A stretch of 64,000 bases of DNA from Paenibacillus sp. BJ-4 (GTDB taxonomy: Bacteria > Bacillota > Bacilli > Paenibacillales > Paenibacillaceae): positions 53,953 through 117,952 of the forward strand of contig NZ_JAIVEM010000167.1 of NCBI RefSeq assembly GCF_020404765.1, read 5' to 3'. Position numbers and translations under genes: made by a program. Positions 53,127-61,469 of this stretch are shown here, one piece after another; positions within the stretch are counted from its first letter, which is position 1, and each line of letters starts with the position of its first letter. The notes beneath the pieces were generated by a model. It did no database searches. It saw nothing but the letters and a program-made list of their open reading frames with translations, and was not told where the DNA came from.

Positions 53127-54362
53127 TTACGAAAGCTTCCAAAATGGGCGCAGATCCCGCGACTCATCCCATTGTTTCCCCTTGCGGAGGCTATCCAGCA
53201 AAGGATCGATATAAGCTTCATATTGCGGATATACTTCCAGTGAAACGATATCGGGAATAAGAGGCTCCATATACTCTTTAAGTAAAATCTGGTTTCCTTC
53301 ATAAAAGGCTCGATGAGCCTCCTCCTCCCCCAGCGGTTTACGCTGCAGACGCGGATATTGAGATGCGATAAGGAAAGCCATTCCTATCACGCCTTTTGCC
53401 AGCTGAGGTGAAACAAGAAAGCTGGGCAGGGTTCGATATTCAAAGCCCCCATACGACTGACGGCGAAAATCACCCAAATTGCCATAATGAGGCCTGCGCC
53501 GGGCCGCACGCTTGTCTTCCAGAAGCGCCAAAGGCAGTGCCAAATAGTTGTCCAGCGTCCGCAGCAGCGCCCCGTTCAGCGGAACCCCGCTGAAATGCAG
53601 ATGTCCGCCTAGCGGAAAGCCCGGTTGTGGCATCCCCCCTGCCTGCCAGATGAGCGTTCGATCGGCAATGCGCCTGGCTGCTGTTGCAAAAGCTTGACGC
53701 AGATGCTTCAGCAGAAGGGTTGGATCGCCACTCGGTGCAGGACGAAGTTCAGCCACTGGATATAGCGTCCGTCCTCGGCGCGATACGGCATCGCAGCCTG
53801 CCACACCAATGCGGCTCAAATACCTTGAAGCCGGAACAATCCGCCCCTCTGGCATTCGGACCAGCAAAAATTCGGGGTCCATGCCGATAAGCAGTCGATT
53901 TGTCCCGCTTTCTGCTAGAAAGCCCTCCTCCTGAACCTCTTCTTCACGCGCTGCGGCTTCATAAAGCGCATCCAACCGTCTATCGTTCAGCCATGGCTGT
54001 GCCGCAACATCACGCACCTGACAGCTGCGCTCCCCCAGCAGCGTCAGCACCACCTCACCGCTGTCTAAACCAAGCGTGTACAGCGCACGCACTGCCAGTC
54101 GCTCCATCCGAATATATAGCTGTGAATTACGATCCAGCGCAGACAGATCATATGCACGAACTTCGGAACGCCCTTCAATGGTACGTCTTTGAATTTCCAG
54201 AACCTGTAATTGATGGATCTGCACTGCATAGCCTATTGCAAAATCTGCTGTGCTGCCATCCAGCCAACGAACCGATATCCCCGAACGCTCCAGTCTACGC
54301 TTTTTCTCATCATTCGGCATCTGTCTAAAGCGTCTGAGCGCCTGTCCTGGCTGCTGCATCAT
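53127..54362 (-). CDS. Putative amidoligase (COOH-NH2 ligase family) next to cotE
   Basis: About 411 aa. The C-terminal two thirds match the putative amidoligase type, with a glutamine-synthetase/GCS-like fold: LIGMDPEFLLVRM, CDAVSRRGRTLYPVAELRPA, GGHLHFSGVPL, YGGFEYRTLPSFLVSPQLAK. The Glu of DPEF, Glu of AELRP and His of GHLHF are likely metal/ATP ligands. Such enzymes are predicted to form amide bonds between a carboxylate and an amine, perhaps on proteins or peptides. GGGAGGG precedes two ATG codons (54362, 54359). Its place between cotE and mutS points to spore coat use; that is inference. Confidence 0.75.
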   Translation of the reverse strand: MMQQPGQALRRFRQMPNDEKKRRLERSGISVRWLDGSTADFAIGYAVQIHQLQVLEIQRRTIEGRSEVRAYDLSALDRNSQLYIRMERLAVRALYTLGLDSGEVVLTLLGERSCQVRDVAAQPWLNDRRLDALYEAAAREEEVQEEGFLAESGTNRLLIGMDPEFLLVRMPEGRIVPASRYLSRIGVAGCDAVSRRGRTLYPVAELRPAPSGDPTLLLKHLRQAFATAARRIADRTLIWQAGGMPQPGFPLGGHLHFSGVPLNGALLRTLDNYLALPLALLEDKRAARRRPHYGNLGDFRRQSYGGFEYRTLPSFLVSPQLAKGVIGMAFLIASQYPRLQRKPLGEEEAHRAFYEGNQILLKEYMEPLIPDIVSLEVYPQYEAYIDPLLDSLRKGKQWDESRDLRPFWKLS

Positions 54363-54420
54363 GTTTCCCTCCCTACGACTCACGTATGGCTTACGTATGG
54401 ATTATGTCTGCATAACAACA

Positions 54421-54485
54421 AAAAGGAGGGCCTTTGCCCCCTGCGCGAAATCAGCCGGCGCAAAGAGTAAAGCGGCCCTCTTTTT
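54421..54485 (-). terminator. Terminator of cotE
   Basis: GAGGGCC/GGCCCTC arms enclosing a smaller hairpin; CTTTTTGTTG follows on the minus strand, and TTTTTG on the plus strand. Confidence 0.7.
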
Positions 54486-54496
54486 GTTTACCTCCG

Positions 54497-55054
54497 TCAG
54501 AGCTCGTCGTCAATGAGGTCGGGGTCGAGCTCCTCATAGTCCCCTTCTTCCGCTCCAAAATCATAATCCTTCTCAAAATCATCACTACTGCCATTCGGGA
54601 ATACTTCCACAACAATCTTCGTTTCCGCCACCAGCTCCACCGCAAATTCCCGCTCGACCCGGATCATTACGCTGCCGCCCCCGGAAGATACACTAGCCTC
54701 AACGCAGCTCGGCTCCTGTGTAGCTTCGGCGGATACTTCCACTGTAGATGCCCGATGCTTCGGATCAAGATACGAAAGCGGCACATTTTCCACGTACGAC
54801 ACCGTTTCCTTAGCCACATCGGTCTGCGAGTTTCTATCGTATGAGTACCAAATATTGATGTCATACGTCCCGACGACCTCAATGCCGTCCCCAGCCGCCA
54901 CAGCTTCATACTGGTGGTTAATAATCCATGCCCCCAAAATGCTGGTCGGATTATTGGGCGGAGTTACGGTATGGGTTACGGTAGAGAATCTGCGACCTTT
55001 TCCACAGATCGCTTTAGTAATAATCTCTCTACGATTTTTATGACTCAATGCCAT
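54497..55054 (-). CDS. cotE: Outer spore coat morphogenetic protein CotE
   Basis: 185 aa. Opens MALSHKNRREIITKAICGKG, then RFSTVTHTVTPPNNPTSILG, WIINHQYEAVAAGDGIEV and YDINIWYSYDRNSQTDVAKE, and ends with an acidic tail. This is the CotE family that organises the outer coat. GGAGGAGG lies upstream of the ATG at 55054. As in Bacillus it lies upstream of mutS, here with an amidoligase gene in between. Confidence 0.95.
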   Translation of the reverse strand: MALSHKNRREIITKAICGKGRRFSTVTHTVTPPNNPTSILGAWIINHQYEAVAAGDGIEVVGTYDINIWYSYDRNSQTDVAKETVSYVENVPLSYLDPKHRASTVEVSAEATQEPSCVEASVSSGGGSVMIRVEREFAVELVAETKIVVEVFPNGSSDDFEKDYDFGAEEGDYEELDPDLIDDEL

Positions 55055-55091
55055 TCTTGAACCTCCTCCATACAATCAATCATTCCATACA

Positions 55092-55120
55092 TATGTATGC
55101 AGGTTGTGGGCGAATGTTGA
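55092..55120 (-). promoter_or_regulatory. Candidate sigma-E promoter of cotE
   Basis: On the minus strand TCAACATT (55113-55120), 13 bases, CATACATA (55092-55099), close to the sigma-E type -35/-10 elements. B. subtilis cotE has a sigma-E promoter. Confidence 0.5.
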
Positions 55121-55180
55121 GTGAATAGGCGAAAAGGAAAAAATATTATTTGTATAAGCTTATGCCGCAATGGCTTGAAC

Positions 55181-56077
55181 TCATGCACGCCAATGTGCTA
55201 CATGCTGCTCTACGATCTGTAAAAATTCGCTGAGAGCCGGGGATTTCCACTTTTTCGTGTGATAAGCGACCTGAGTAGCCACCTGTTGCTCACTATCATC
55301 CCACGCCAAGCGTGCCATTTTCCCTTCACGCAGCTCATTTTGTACCGTAACCAGCGGAAGCAACGCAATCCCCAAGCCTGCCATGACACACTGCTTGATG
55401 GCTTCAATGCTCCAAAACTCCAGACTCGGGTCCGCAAAAATACCGTGTCTATTCAAATACTGCTCAAAAAGAATACGGTACGTACAGCCAGACTCTGTAT
55501 GTAAAATGGTTTCATCCTTCAAATCGCCAGGCTCTACCCTTGTATAAGTAGCCAGCGAATGCTTAAGTGGCGCGACCAATGCCATTGGCTCGTGAATGAG
55601 GGTGGTCACATGCAGTTCCCTGTCTTCCGTCTCAGGCTGAAGCAAAAAGGCCAAATCCAGCTCACCGGAGCGGACCATGTCGCGTAATTCCCAGCATTCG
55701 CCGGGCTTAAGTACGATTTTAACCTTCGAGTATCTCTCCCTGTACTCACGAATCAGACCCGGCAACCGAAAAGCAGCCAGCGACTCTGGCGCTCCAATTT
55801 TCAGCGTGCCTGTTAGCTCCGTTTCTGAACAAAGCGCATCCTTGGCCATGGCATGCATCTTGGAAATTTCCTGTGCATAGGGCAACAGACGCCGTCCAGC
55901 ATCCGTTAGCATGATTTTCTTGCCAATACGGTCAAACAGTGGCGTACCCAGCTCGGTTTCCAGCGTTTGGATTTGAGCAGTGATACTCGACTGTGCATAA
56001 TCCAATATACGCGCCGCTCGTGTAAAACTGCCGGCTTCAACTACATTTAAAAACGTAAACAAATGGCGCGATTCCAT
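55181..56077 (-). CDS. LysR-family transcriptional regulator
   Basis: 298 aa. Winged helix at residues 1-60 (SRHLFTFLNVVEAGSFTRAA, LDYAQSSITAQIQTLE, LGTPLFDR), then a two-lobed ligand domain (LKIGAPESLAAFRLP ... MVRSGELDLAFLLQ). It resembles CitR/CysL-type regulators, but the effector is unknown. The start ATG 56077 has GGAGCGG upstream. It is divergent from an amino-acid permease gene, its probable target. Confidence 0.93.
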   Translation of the reverse strand: MESRHLFTFLNVVEAGSFTRAARILDYAQSSITAQIQTLETELGTPLFDRIGKKIMLTDAGRRLLPYAQEISKMHAMAKDALCSETELTGTLKIGAPESLAAFRLPGLIREYRERYSKVKIVLKPGECWELRDMVRSGELDLAFLLQPETEDRELHVTTLIHEPMALVAPLKHSLATYTRVEPGDLKDETILHTESGCTYRILFEQYLNRHGIFADPSLEFWSIEAIKQCVMAGLGIALLPLVTVQNELREGKMARLAWDDSEQQVATQVAYHTKKWKSPALSEFLQIVEQHVAHWRA

Positions 56078-56192
56078 AATCCGCTCCTTCAATCGATTTT
56101 TCCGATGCAATCTATCATTATATTCCGTTTTTCCGATAGATCAATTATCTGATAAGCTGAAGCAAATGACAAGAGAAAGAAGGATTTTCTGC
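56078..56192. promoter_or_regulatory. Divergent control region of the LysR regulator and permease
   Basis: Contains an interrupted inverted repeat TCTATC ... GATAGA and the overlapping ATAGATCAATTATCT with T-N11-A spacing, as expected for LysR-type operators. Confidence 0.45.
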
Positions 56193-57506
56193 ATGACAAA
56201 TGAACACAAACTGCAATCCACCATTGGTCTTCCGCAGGCCATTGCGCTCTATATCGGAGCTGTGCTGGGTTCGGGGATATTAATTGTACCTGGTCTTGCC
56301 GCCCAAATGGCAGGACCGGCATCACTGCTGGCATGGGGCTTTATGACCCTGCTCATCCTGCCCATGGCACTGTCCATGGGCCTTCTATCCGCCAAATTCC
56401 CGAATGCAGGAGGGGTATCGCATTTTGTCACACTGGCCTTTTCACCACGTGCCGGTGCCTATATTGGATGGTTTTTTCTCATGTCCGTTCCGATTGGGGC
56501 ACCTGTTGCCGCACTCACCGGAGCTGGCTATATGACCGCTGCCATGGGCTGGGGAGAGGAGAGCCGTATTATGCTGGCCGCTGCCATGCTGGCTGTGGGG
56601 CTGGTGATCAACTGGATCGGCATGAAGGTGGCCGGACGCATTCAGATTGCTGTCGTTATTGCTATCGTCGCTGTTCTGATTTTCGCTATTGCCGCAGCAC
56701 TTCCCCAGATGAAACCCGTACACTTCATACCCTTCGTGCCTCATGGCTGGCTCCCTGTCGGACAGGCGGCCGCGATTCTGTTCTGGTGCTTCATCGGTTG
56801 GGAGGCCGTGTCCCATATGTCAGAGGAATTCACCAACCCCCAGCGGGCCGCTGTTAAAGGTGTAACCATTGCAGCCGTTATCGTAGGGCTGCTTTATTTT
56901 CTGACCGCACTGGCTACAGTCGGGACACAAAGTTATCTTGCCGGAGGCTCAGATGCTTCCCTTGTATGGGTGATCAGCCGGGCTATCGGTCCATGGGGCG
57001 CGGTAATCGCGGGTTTGACAGGTATCTTTATTTGTACGGCTACTATTATCGCTTATGTTGGTGCCGCTTCACGCGTTGCGTTTGCTTTATCCCGGCAAGG
57101 ACACGCCTTCCGCTGGATGGGCATGTTATCCCGACGCTTCCATACCCCTATCGGGGGCATCGCTTTTCTTACCGTTTGCTTCGTGATCATTATGTCTCTG
57201 TACAGTAGTGGCGCCGTTTCACTCACCAACCTCATCCAGTTCCCGAACGCTACCTTCATTCTGACCTACCTAGGCGGTTGTGCAGCGGGAATTAAGCTTC
57301 TACGGGGCAGTCGCTGGGGTGTCGCGATTAGCTCAGTGTCGTTCATCTCAACAGCGGTCGTTTTTCCCTTTGTCGGGTGGGCAATGCTGTACCCTTGCCT
57401 GATCAGCATTGCCTTATGGATCACAGGACGTATTCGACACAAACGCACCCTGTCGATTACAGCCTCTGCCATTACTGAACAAGAAAAGGCCACTGTCCAT
57501 CATTAG
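56193..57506 (+). CDS. APC-family amino acid transporter (YjeH-like)
   Basis: 437 aa with about 11-12 hydrophobic segments. IALYIGAVLGSGILIVPGLA is the helix-1 substrate motif of the amino acid-polyamine-cation family; FWCFIGWEAVSHMSEEFTNP is the helix-6 region. The closest style is YjeH, an exporter of neutral amino acids such as methionine and leucine; import cannot be excluded. The ATG at 56193 has AAGGA 8 bases upstream. Probably controlled by the divergent LysR protein. Confidence 0.88.
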   Translation: MTNEHKLQSTIGLPQAIALYIGAVLGSGILIVPGLAAQMAGPASLLAWGFMTLLILPMALSMGLLSAKFPNAGGVSHFVTLAFSPRAGAYIGWFFLMSVPIGAPVAALTGAGYMTAAMGWGEESRIMLAAAMLAVGLVINWIGMKVAGRIQIAVVIAIVAVLIFAIAAALPQMKPVHFIPFVPHGWLPVGQAAAILFWCFIGWEAVSHMSEEFTNPQRAAVKGVTIAAVIVGLLYFLTALATVGTQSYLAGGSDASLVWVISRAIGPWGAVIAGLTGIFICTATIIAYVGAASRVAFALSRQGHAFRWMGMLSRRFHTPIGGIAFLTVCFVIIMSLYSSGAVSLTNLIQFPNATFILTYLGGCAAGIKLLRGSRWGVAISSVSFISTAVVFPFVGWAMLYPCLISIALWITGRIRHKRTLSITASAITEQEKATVHH

Positions 57507-57531
57507 ACAGTAGCCGTTTAAGGCCTTTACT

Positions 57532-58488
57532 CTAATTTTTGACCGGAGTAGGGGCCTTGTCCTTTTTGGCGATTTTCAAATACTGATCCAACTCATGTGT
57601 AAGCTGCAATAGTGCCGAACGAATCTCGAACTCCTCCCGTGTTGCAGGAAGCTCCATTTCTTTAAATTCCTCACGAACCTGTTCCAGCAGCTTCTCAGTC
57701 TGACCCGTATAATGTCCGGCCAAAACGTCATTGCTAAGCTGGTCGAACAGCTCGGCCAGAAGCTTAGCCTGCGGCATATGCTGATACATTTGCGCGATTA
57801 ACTGCATCATGTTTTGAATCGAATCCAACTGCTCCCTACGCATATAAAAATACACATTCCAGCCCTCTTGGGGACGAAGCATCTGATTTTCCAATGAACG
57901 CCCCGCCTCAGTTACCCCTTTGGCGATGACACTGTTCGCTTCAATAACTTCCTTGCCATCCCATATGTATGCCGGACTGCGCAGCGTATTGGCCATATTT
58001 CTGAATATCACGGAAAACGTCCGATCAACCTCCTGCCGAATTTGCTGCATCGTGTTATCGGAACCCGGCATATAGGCCAAATTGACAACCATGGCGGAGC
58101 CCAGTCCAATTACCAGCAGGGCCAGCTGGGTCAGAAGCACCTCCATATCAATCACACCGCCGCTGAATACACGGAAAACGACAACTGATCCCGTAACGAT
58201 ACCTTCCTTGAAGCCTACTCGTACAATGACCGGGAACGCCGTCAAAATATATAATGCCAGAACCCAATCATGGAATCCGAAAACAACAAACAAAACACAA
58301 GCAAAAAGAAGCCCCACAACGGATGCAAAAAATCTCGCCGAAATGGTACGGAGGCTTCTCTTGCGTGTGACATCCACCCCCAAAATAGCCAACAGCCCTG
58401 CCGATGTAGCTCCATGAATGCCAAAACCATCTGCAATGAGTACAGCCATTAATGCGGCAATAGCCGTTTTAATTGTACGAAAGCCCAT
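57532..58488 (-). CDS. Aromatic-acid exporter family (ArAE_1) membrane protein
   Basis: 318 aa. The N-terminal half has four to five transmembrane segments (AALMAVLIADGFGI, FFASVVGLLFACVLFVVFGF, ALLVIGLGSAMVVNLAYM). The cytoplasmic C-terminal half is helical (LLEQVREEFKEMELPATREEF). This is the ArAE_1/YqjA layout; the transported compound is unknown. It converges with the permease, with a small GGCC/GACAG hairpin between them. Confidence 0.85.
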   Translation of the reverse strand: MGFRTIKTAIAALMAVLIADGFGIHGATSAGLLAILGVDVTRKRSLRTISARFFASVVGLLFACVLFVVFGFHDWVLALYILTAFPVIVRVGFKEGIVTGSVVVFRVFSGGVIDMEVLLTQLALLVIGLGSAMVVNLAYMPGSDNTMQQIRQEVDRTFSVIFRNMANTLRSPAYIWDGKEVIEANSVIAKGVTEAGRSLENQMLRPQEGWNVYFYMRREQLDSIQNMMQLIAQMYQHMPQAKLLAELFDQLSNDVLAGHYTGQTEKLLEQVREEFKEMELPATREEFEIRSALLQLTHELDQYLKIAKKDKAPTPVKN

Positions 58489-58597
58489 GAAAAAATTCTG
58501 TCCTCTCTAGGTGAAATCTGTTTTCATAAATTTTTAGTATTTTCATTTTCATGGTACTGTATTTTCACGTTTTACACAAATGCTCAGGAATTTTATT

Positions 58598-59434
58598 TTA
58601 TCGGTGAGGACGACCGGCCAACAGACGATGCTCCACATACACAACCGCCTGATACATCAGTGTAGCTACGATGGCAATGATCAGTAGACTGGACATCACC
58701 AGCGTAAAATTGAATACCTGAAAACCATAAATGATCAAATAGCCCAGCCCGTTTTTGGCCACCAGAAATTCACCAACAATCACACCAACCCATGCCATAC
58801 CGACATTCACTTTCAGCGTAGAAACGATAGCGGGGAAGGATGCAGGCAAAATCACCTTTTGGAATGTATCGCGCCGCGATCCCCCAAACGTACGAACGAC
58901 CTTGATCAGATTCGAGTCGACTTCCTGAAAGCTGTTATACACGACCAACGTTGTAATTATGACAGTAATGGAAAGAGTCGTCATGAGGATAGCCGTAAAT
59001 CCCGCCCCAAACATGACGATAAAAATCGGCCCCAGCGCCACCTTGGGCATACTGTTGAACACAACCATATAGGGGTCCAGTACCTTCGACAAAAAGGGTG
59101 ACCACCAGATAAGTACAGCCAGCAATGTGCCTAACAGCGTTCCGAGTAAAAAACCTGCCATGGTCTCTCCCACCGTAACACCGACATGCCCCCATAGCTC
59201 ACCGCTGACCGCATCCTTGCCAATCTGAGTGAATATTTTGCTTGGGTAGCTGAACAACAGTACATCAATCCACTTCATCCGGCCCGCAATTTCCCATAGT
59301 ACAAATAAAAGCAATAAAATAGCTGTCTGTACACCTGTCACCAATCGCCGCTGCGAACGTCTGCCACGCCGATACTTCTGATGCAATTCTTGAATCCAGC
59401 GCTGTTCATCAAGCCGATCCGCTTCATCCCTCAT
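58598..59434 (-). CDS. NitT/TauT-type ABC transporter permease
   Basis: 278 aa with six hydrophobic segments. GTLLGTLLAVLIWWS, the EAA-like loop VVRTFGGSRRDTFQKVILPAS, MAWVGVIVGEFLVAKNGLGY. Typical of permeases for sulfonates, nitrate, taurine or pyrimidine precursors. Third gene of a substrate-binding protein / ATPase / permease operon. The intergenic 58489-58597 shows nothing further. Confidence 0.93.
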   Translation of the reverse strand: MRDEADRLDEQRWIQELHQKYRRGRRSQRRLVTGVQTAILLLLFVLWEIAGRMKWIDVLLFSYPSKIFTQIGKDAVSGELWGHVGVTVGETMAGFLLGTLLGTLLAVLIWWSPFLSKVLDPYMVVFNSMPKVALGPIFIVMFGAGFTAILMTTLSITVIITTLVVYNSFQEVDSNLIKVVRTFGGSRRDTFQKVILPASFPAIVSTLKVNVGMAWVGVIVGEFLVAKNGLGYLIIYGFQVFNFTLVMSSLLIIAIVATLMYQAVVYVEHRLLAGRPHR

Positions 59435-59442
59435 GGTTTAAC

Positions 59443-60255
59443 TCACTCCTTTGCTCCCGAAGCCTCCAGTTCACCCCATATTTCATGAAAAAGCTCATTA
59501 AAGCCCGGCTGCTCGCGTGCATAAAAAGGTTGAGCTTCTCGAATGGATTCCGGAATTTCGAAAGTACGCCGGATGTGGCCCGGATTAGGGCCCAGTACAA
59601 TAATTCGGTCGCTGACCGCAATCGCCTCGGCCAAATCGTGTGTAACCAAAATAGCCGTCTTCCTCCGCTCACGCAAGGTTTCGGCAATCAGGTCTTCCAG
59701 TTCCAGCTTGGTCTGATAATCCAGCGCAGAGAACGGCTCATCCAACAGTAGCAGTCCTGGATTGGTTGCTAGCGTTCTCACCAGCGCCACACGCTGGCGC
59801 ATCCCTCCAGACAGCTGAGACGGATGTAGATGCTCCTTCCCTCCCAGGCCCATGCTTTCCAGCAGCAGCCGTGTCCGCTCGCGCGAGGCCTCATCTACTC
59901 TCTTGCCCAGCTCCAAACCCAACAAGGCGTTATCCATAATCGTCCGCCACGGAAATAGATAGTCCTGCTGCAGCATATAGCCGACCTCCGGACTCGGGCC
60001 GCTTACCAGTCGTCCTTGCAGCAGCACCTGGCCTGCTGCTGGACGCAGCAGCCCGGCGATCATGGACAGAATCGTCGTTTTGCCACAACCGCTCGGACCA
60101 ACCAAACTGACGAACTCCCCTGTCGCAACGGAAAAATCGATATGCTCAACCGCCAGCGAAGCTTCCCGATCCGTTACATACACATGCGTCACTTGCTCCA
60201 GCCTCACCATCGGGATGGTTACATCCGAAGGAGGAGCACTTCGATCCCCGATCAT
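59443..60255 (-). CDS. NitT/TauT-type ABC transporter ATPase
   Basis: 270 aa. Walker A GPSGCGKTT, Q-loop YMLQQDYLFPW, signature LSGGMRQR, Walker B LLLLDEPFSALDY, H-loop ILVTHDLAEA. Energises the neighbouring permease. Its ATG overlaps the binding-protein stop (4 bases) and it ends 8 bases before the permease, a tight operon. Confidence 0.96.
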   Translation of the reverse strand: MIGDRSAPPSDVTIPMVRLEQVTHVYVTDREASLAVEHIDFSVATGEFVSLVGPSGCGKTTILSMIAGLLRPAAGQVLLQGRLVSGPSPEVGYMLQQDYLFPWRTIMDNALLGLELGKRVDEASRERTRLLLESMGLGGKEHLHPSQLSGGMRQRVALVRTLATNPGLLLLDEPFSALDYQTKLELEDLIAETLRERRKTAILVTHDLAEAIAVSDRIIVLGPNPGHIRRTFEIPESIREAQPFYAREQPGFNELFHEIWGELEASGAKE

Positions 60256-61340
60256 AGCGAACCTCCAATGTCGGCATCTGCATCCACAGCTTCGGTCGCG
60301 CTCACTTTCGCAGACGAGTCAGTGTTTTCGGTAGAGTTTACCGAAATCGCCTGCTGTGCAAAGCTCGAATTCACCAGCTTATCCAGTGCAACGGGACTTT
60401 CTAATTCTCCCGCCGAGGTCATGACATCCTGCAAATTCTTCCATTCCTTTTCCTCAATAATTGGGTTCAAAGCATAGGTACCTTGTTCCTTGTAACGCTT
60501 GATACTACTCGTAAGAATCGCCAATTCTGTATCCTTGAAATAGGGTGTAATCGCCTCGGCAATCTGTTCAGGTGAATGTGTAGCAATCCACTGCTGTGCC
60601 CGGTATACAGCGTTTGTAAATCTTTGCGCGGTCTCGGCATTTGTGTTCAGATAGCTCTGCTTAGCCATATATACCGTATACGGCAGCTCGCCGCTCTCAA
60701 CACCGATGGAGGCAACTACCCGCCCACGGCCTTCCTTTTCAAAAATAGATGCCTGTGGCTCAAACAACTGCACATAATCCCCTGTCCCTGAGCCGAATGC
60801 AGAAGCCACGTTGGCAAAATCAATATTTTGAATCAGCTTCAGATCCTTATGAGGATCTATGCCGTGCTTACGCAGCGTAAATTCCAGCGACATTTGTGGC
60901 ATTCCGCCCTTGCGTTGCCCCAGGAAATTTTGTTTTTTCAGCTTTTCCCAGTCAAAGCTGCCCTGCGTTTGACGAGCAAACAGAAACGTTCCGTCCTTCT
61001 GTGTCAGTTGGGCAAAATTAATAACGGGGTCCTCTGCCCCTTGCTGATACACATAAATGGATGTTTCCGCGCCGATCAGCGCGATATCCGCCTGGTTGGA
61101 CAGCAACGCCGTCATTGCCTTATCACCACCAGGAATGGTCGCCAATTGGACATCCAGTCCTTCCTGAGCAAACATCCCCTGGCTCAAGGCTACATACTGC
61201 GGCGCATAAAAGACCGTGCGGGCTACCTCGCCCAGTCTGATCTCAATCGTCTGCTCCCCTTTGGGTGCGCACCCGCTGAGCAGCAGCAATCCGAGCAGTG
61301 CCGCAGCCACCACAGCTTTGCAACGAGCGCCGGTTTTCAT
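60252..61340 (-). CDS. ABC transporter substrate-binding lipoprotein (NMT1/SsuA-like)
   Basis: 362 aa. Lipobox LLLLSGC with Cys24, then RLGEVARTVFYAPQYVALSQ, FAQEGLDVQLATIPGGDKAM, LLSNQADIALIGAETSIYVY. The NMT1-like fold binds sulfonates, nitrate or thiamine precursors; the ligand cannot be assigned. A Ser/Thr/Asp-rich tail follows the folded domain. GGGAGGGAACAAGG precedes the ATG. First gene of the operon. Confidence 0.92.
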   Translation of the reverse strand: MKTGARCKAVVAAALLGLLLLSGCAPKGEQTIEIRLGEVARTVFYAPQYVALSQGMFAQEGLDVQLATIPGGDKAMTALLSNQADIALIGAETSIYVYQQGAEDPVINFAQLTQKDGTFLFARQTQGSFDWEKLKKQNFLGQRKGGMPQMSLEFTLRKHGIDPHKDLKLIQNIDFANVASAFGSGTGDYVQLFEPQASIFEKEGRGRVVASIGVESGELPYTVYMAKQSYLNTNAETAQRFTNAVYRAQQWIATHSPEQIAEAITPYFKDTELAILTSSIKRYKEQGTYALNPIIEEKEWKNLQDVMTSAGELESPVALDKLVNSSFAQQAISVNSTENTDSSAKVSATEAVDADADIGGSL

Positions 61341-61417
61341 CCTTGTTCCCTCCCCACCTTTTACATGTTGATTTCATATATTGTTATGCAACTGTCTATA
61401 TAATGGTTAATCGCATA

Positions 61418-61450
61418 CAAAAACCCCGCGTTCGCCCAGGAACGCGGGGT
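61418..61450 (-). terminator. Terminator of the M32 carboxypeptidase gene
   Basis: A perfect 10-bp GC stem (ACCCCGCGTT / AACGCGGGGT, 8-base loop) followed by TTTTTG on the minus strand. Confidence 0.92.
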
Positions 61451-61469
61451 AGATGCACATAGGATCACA

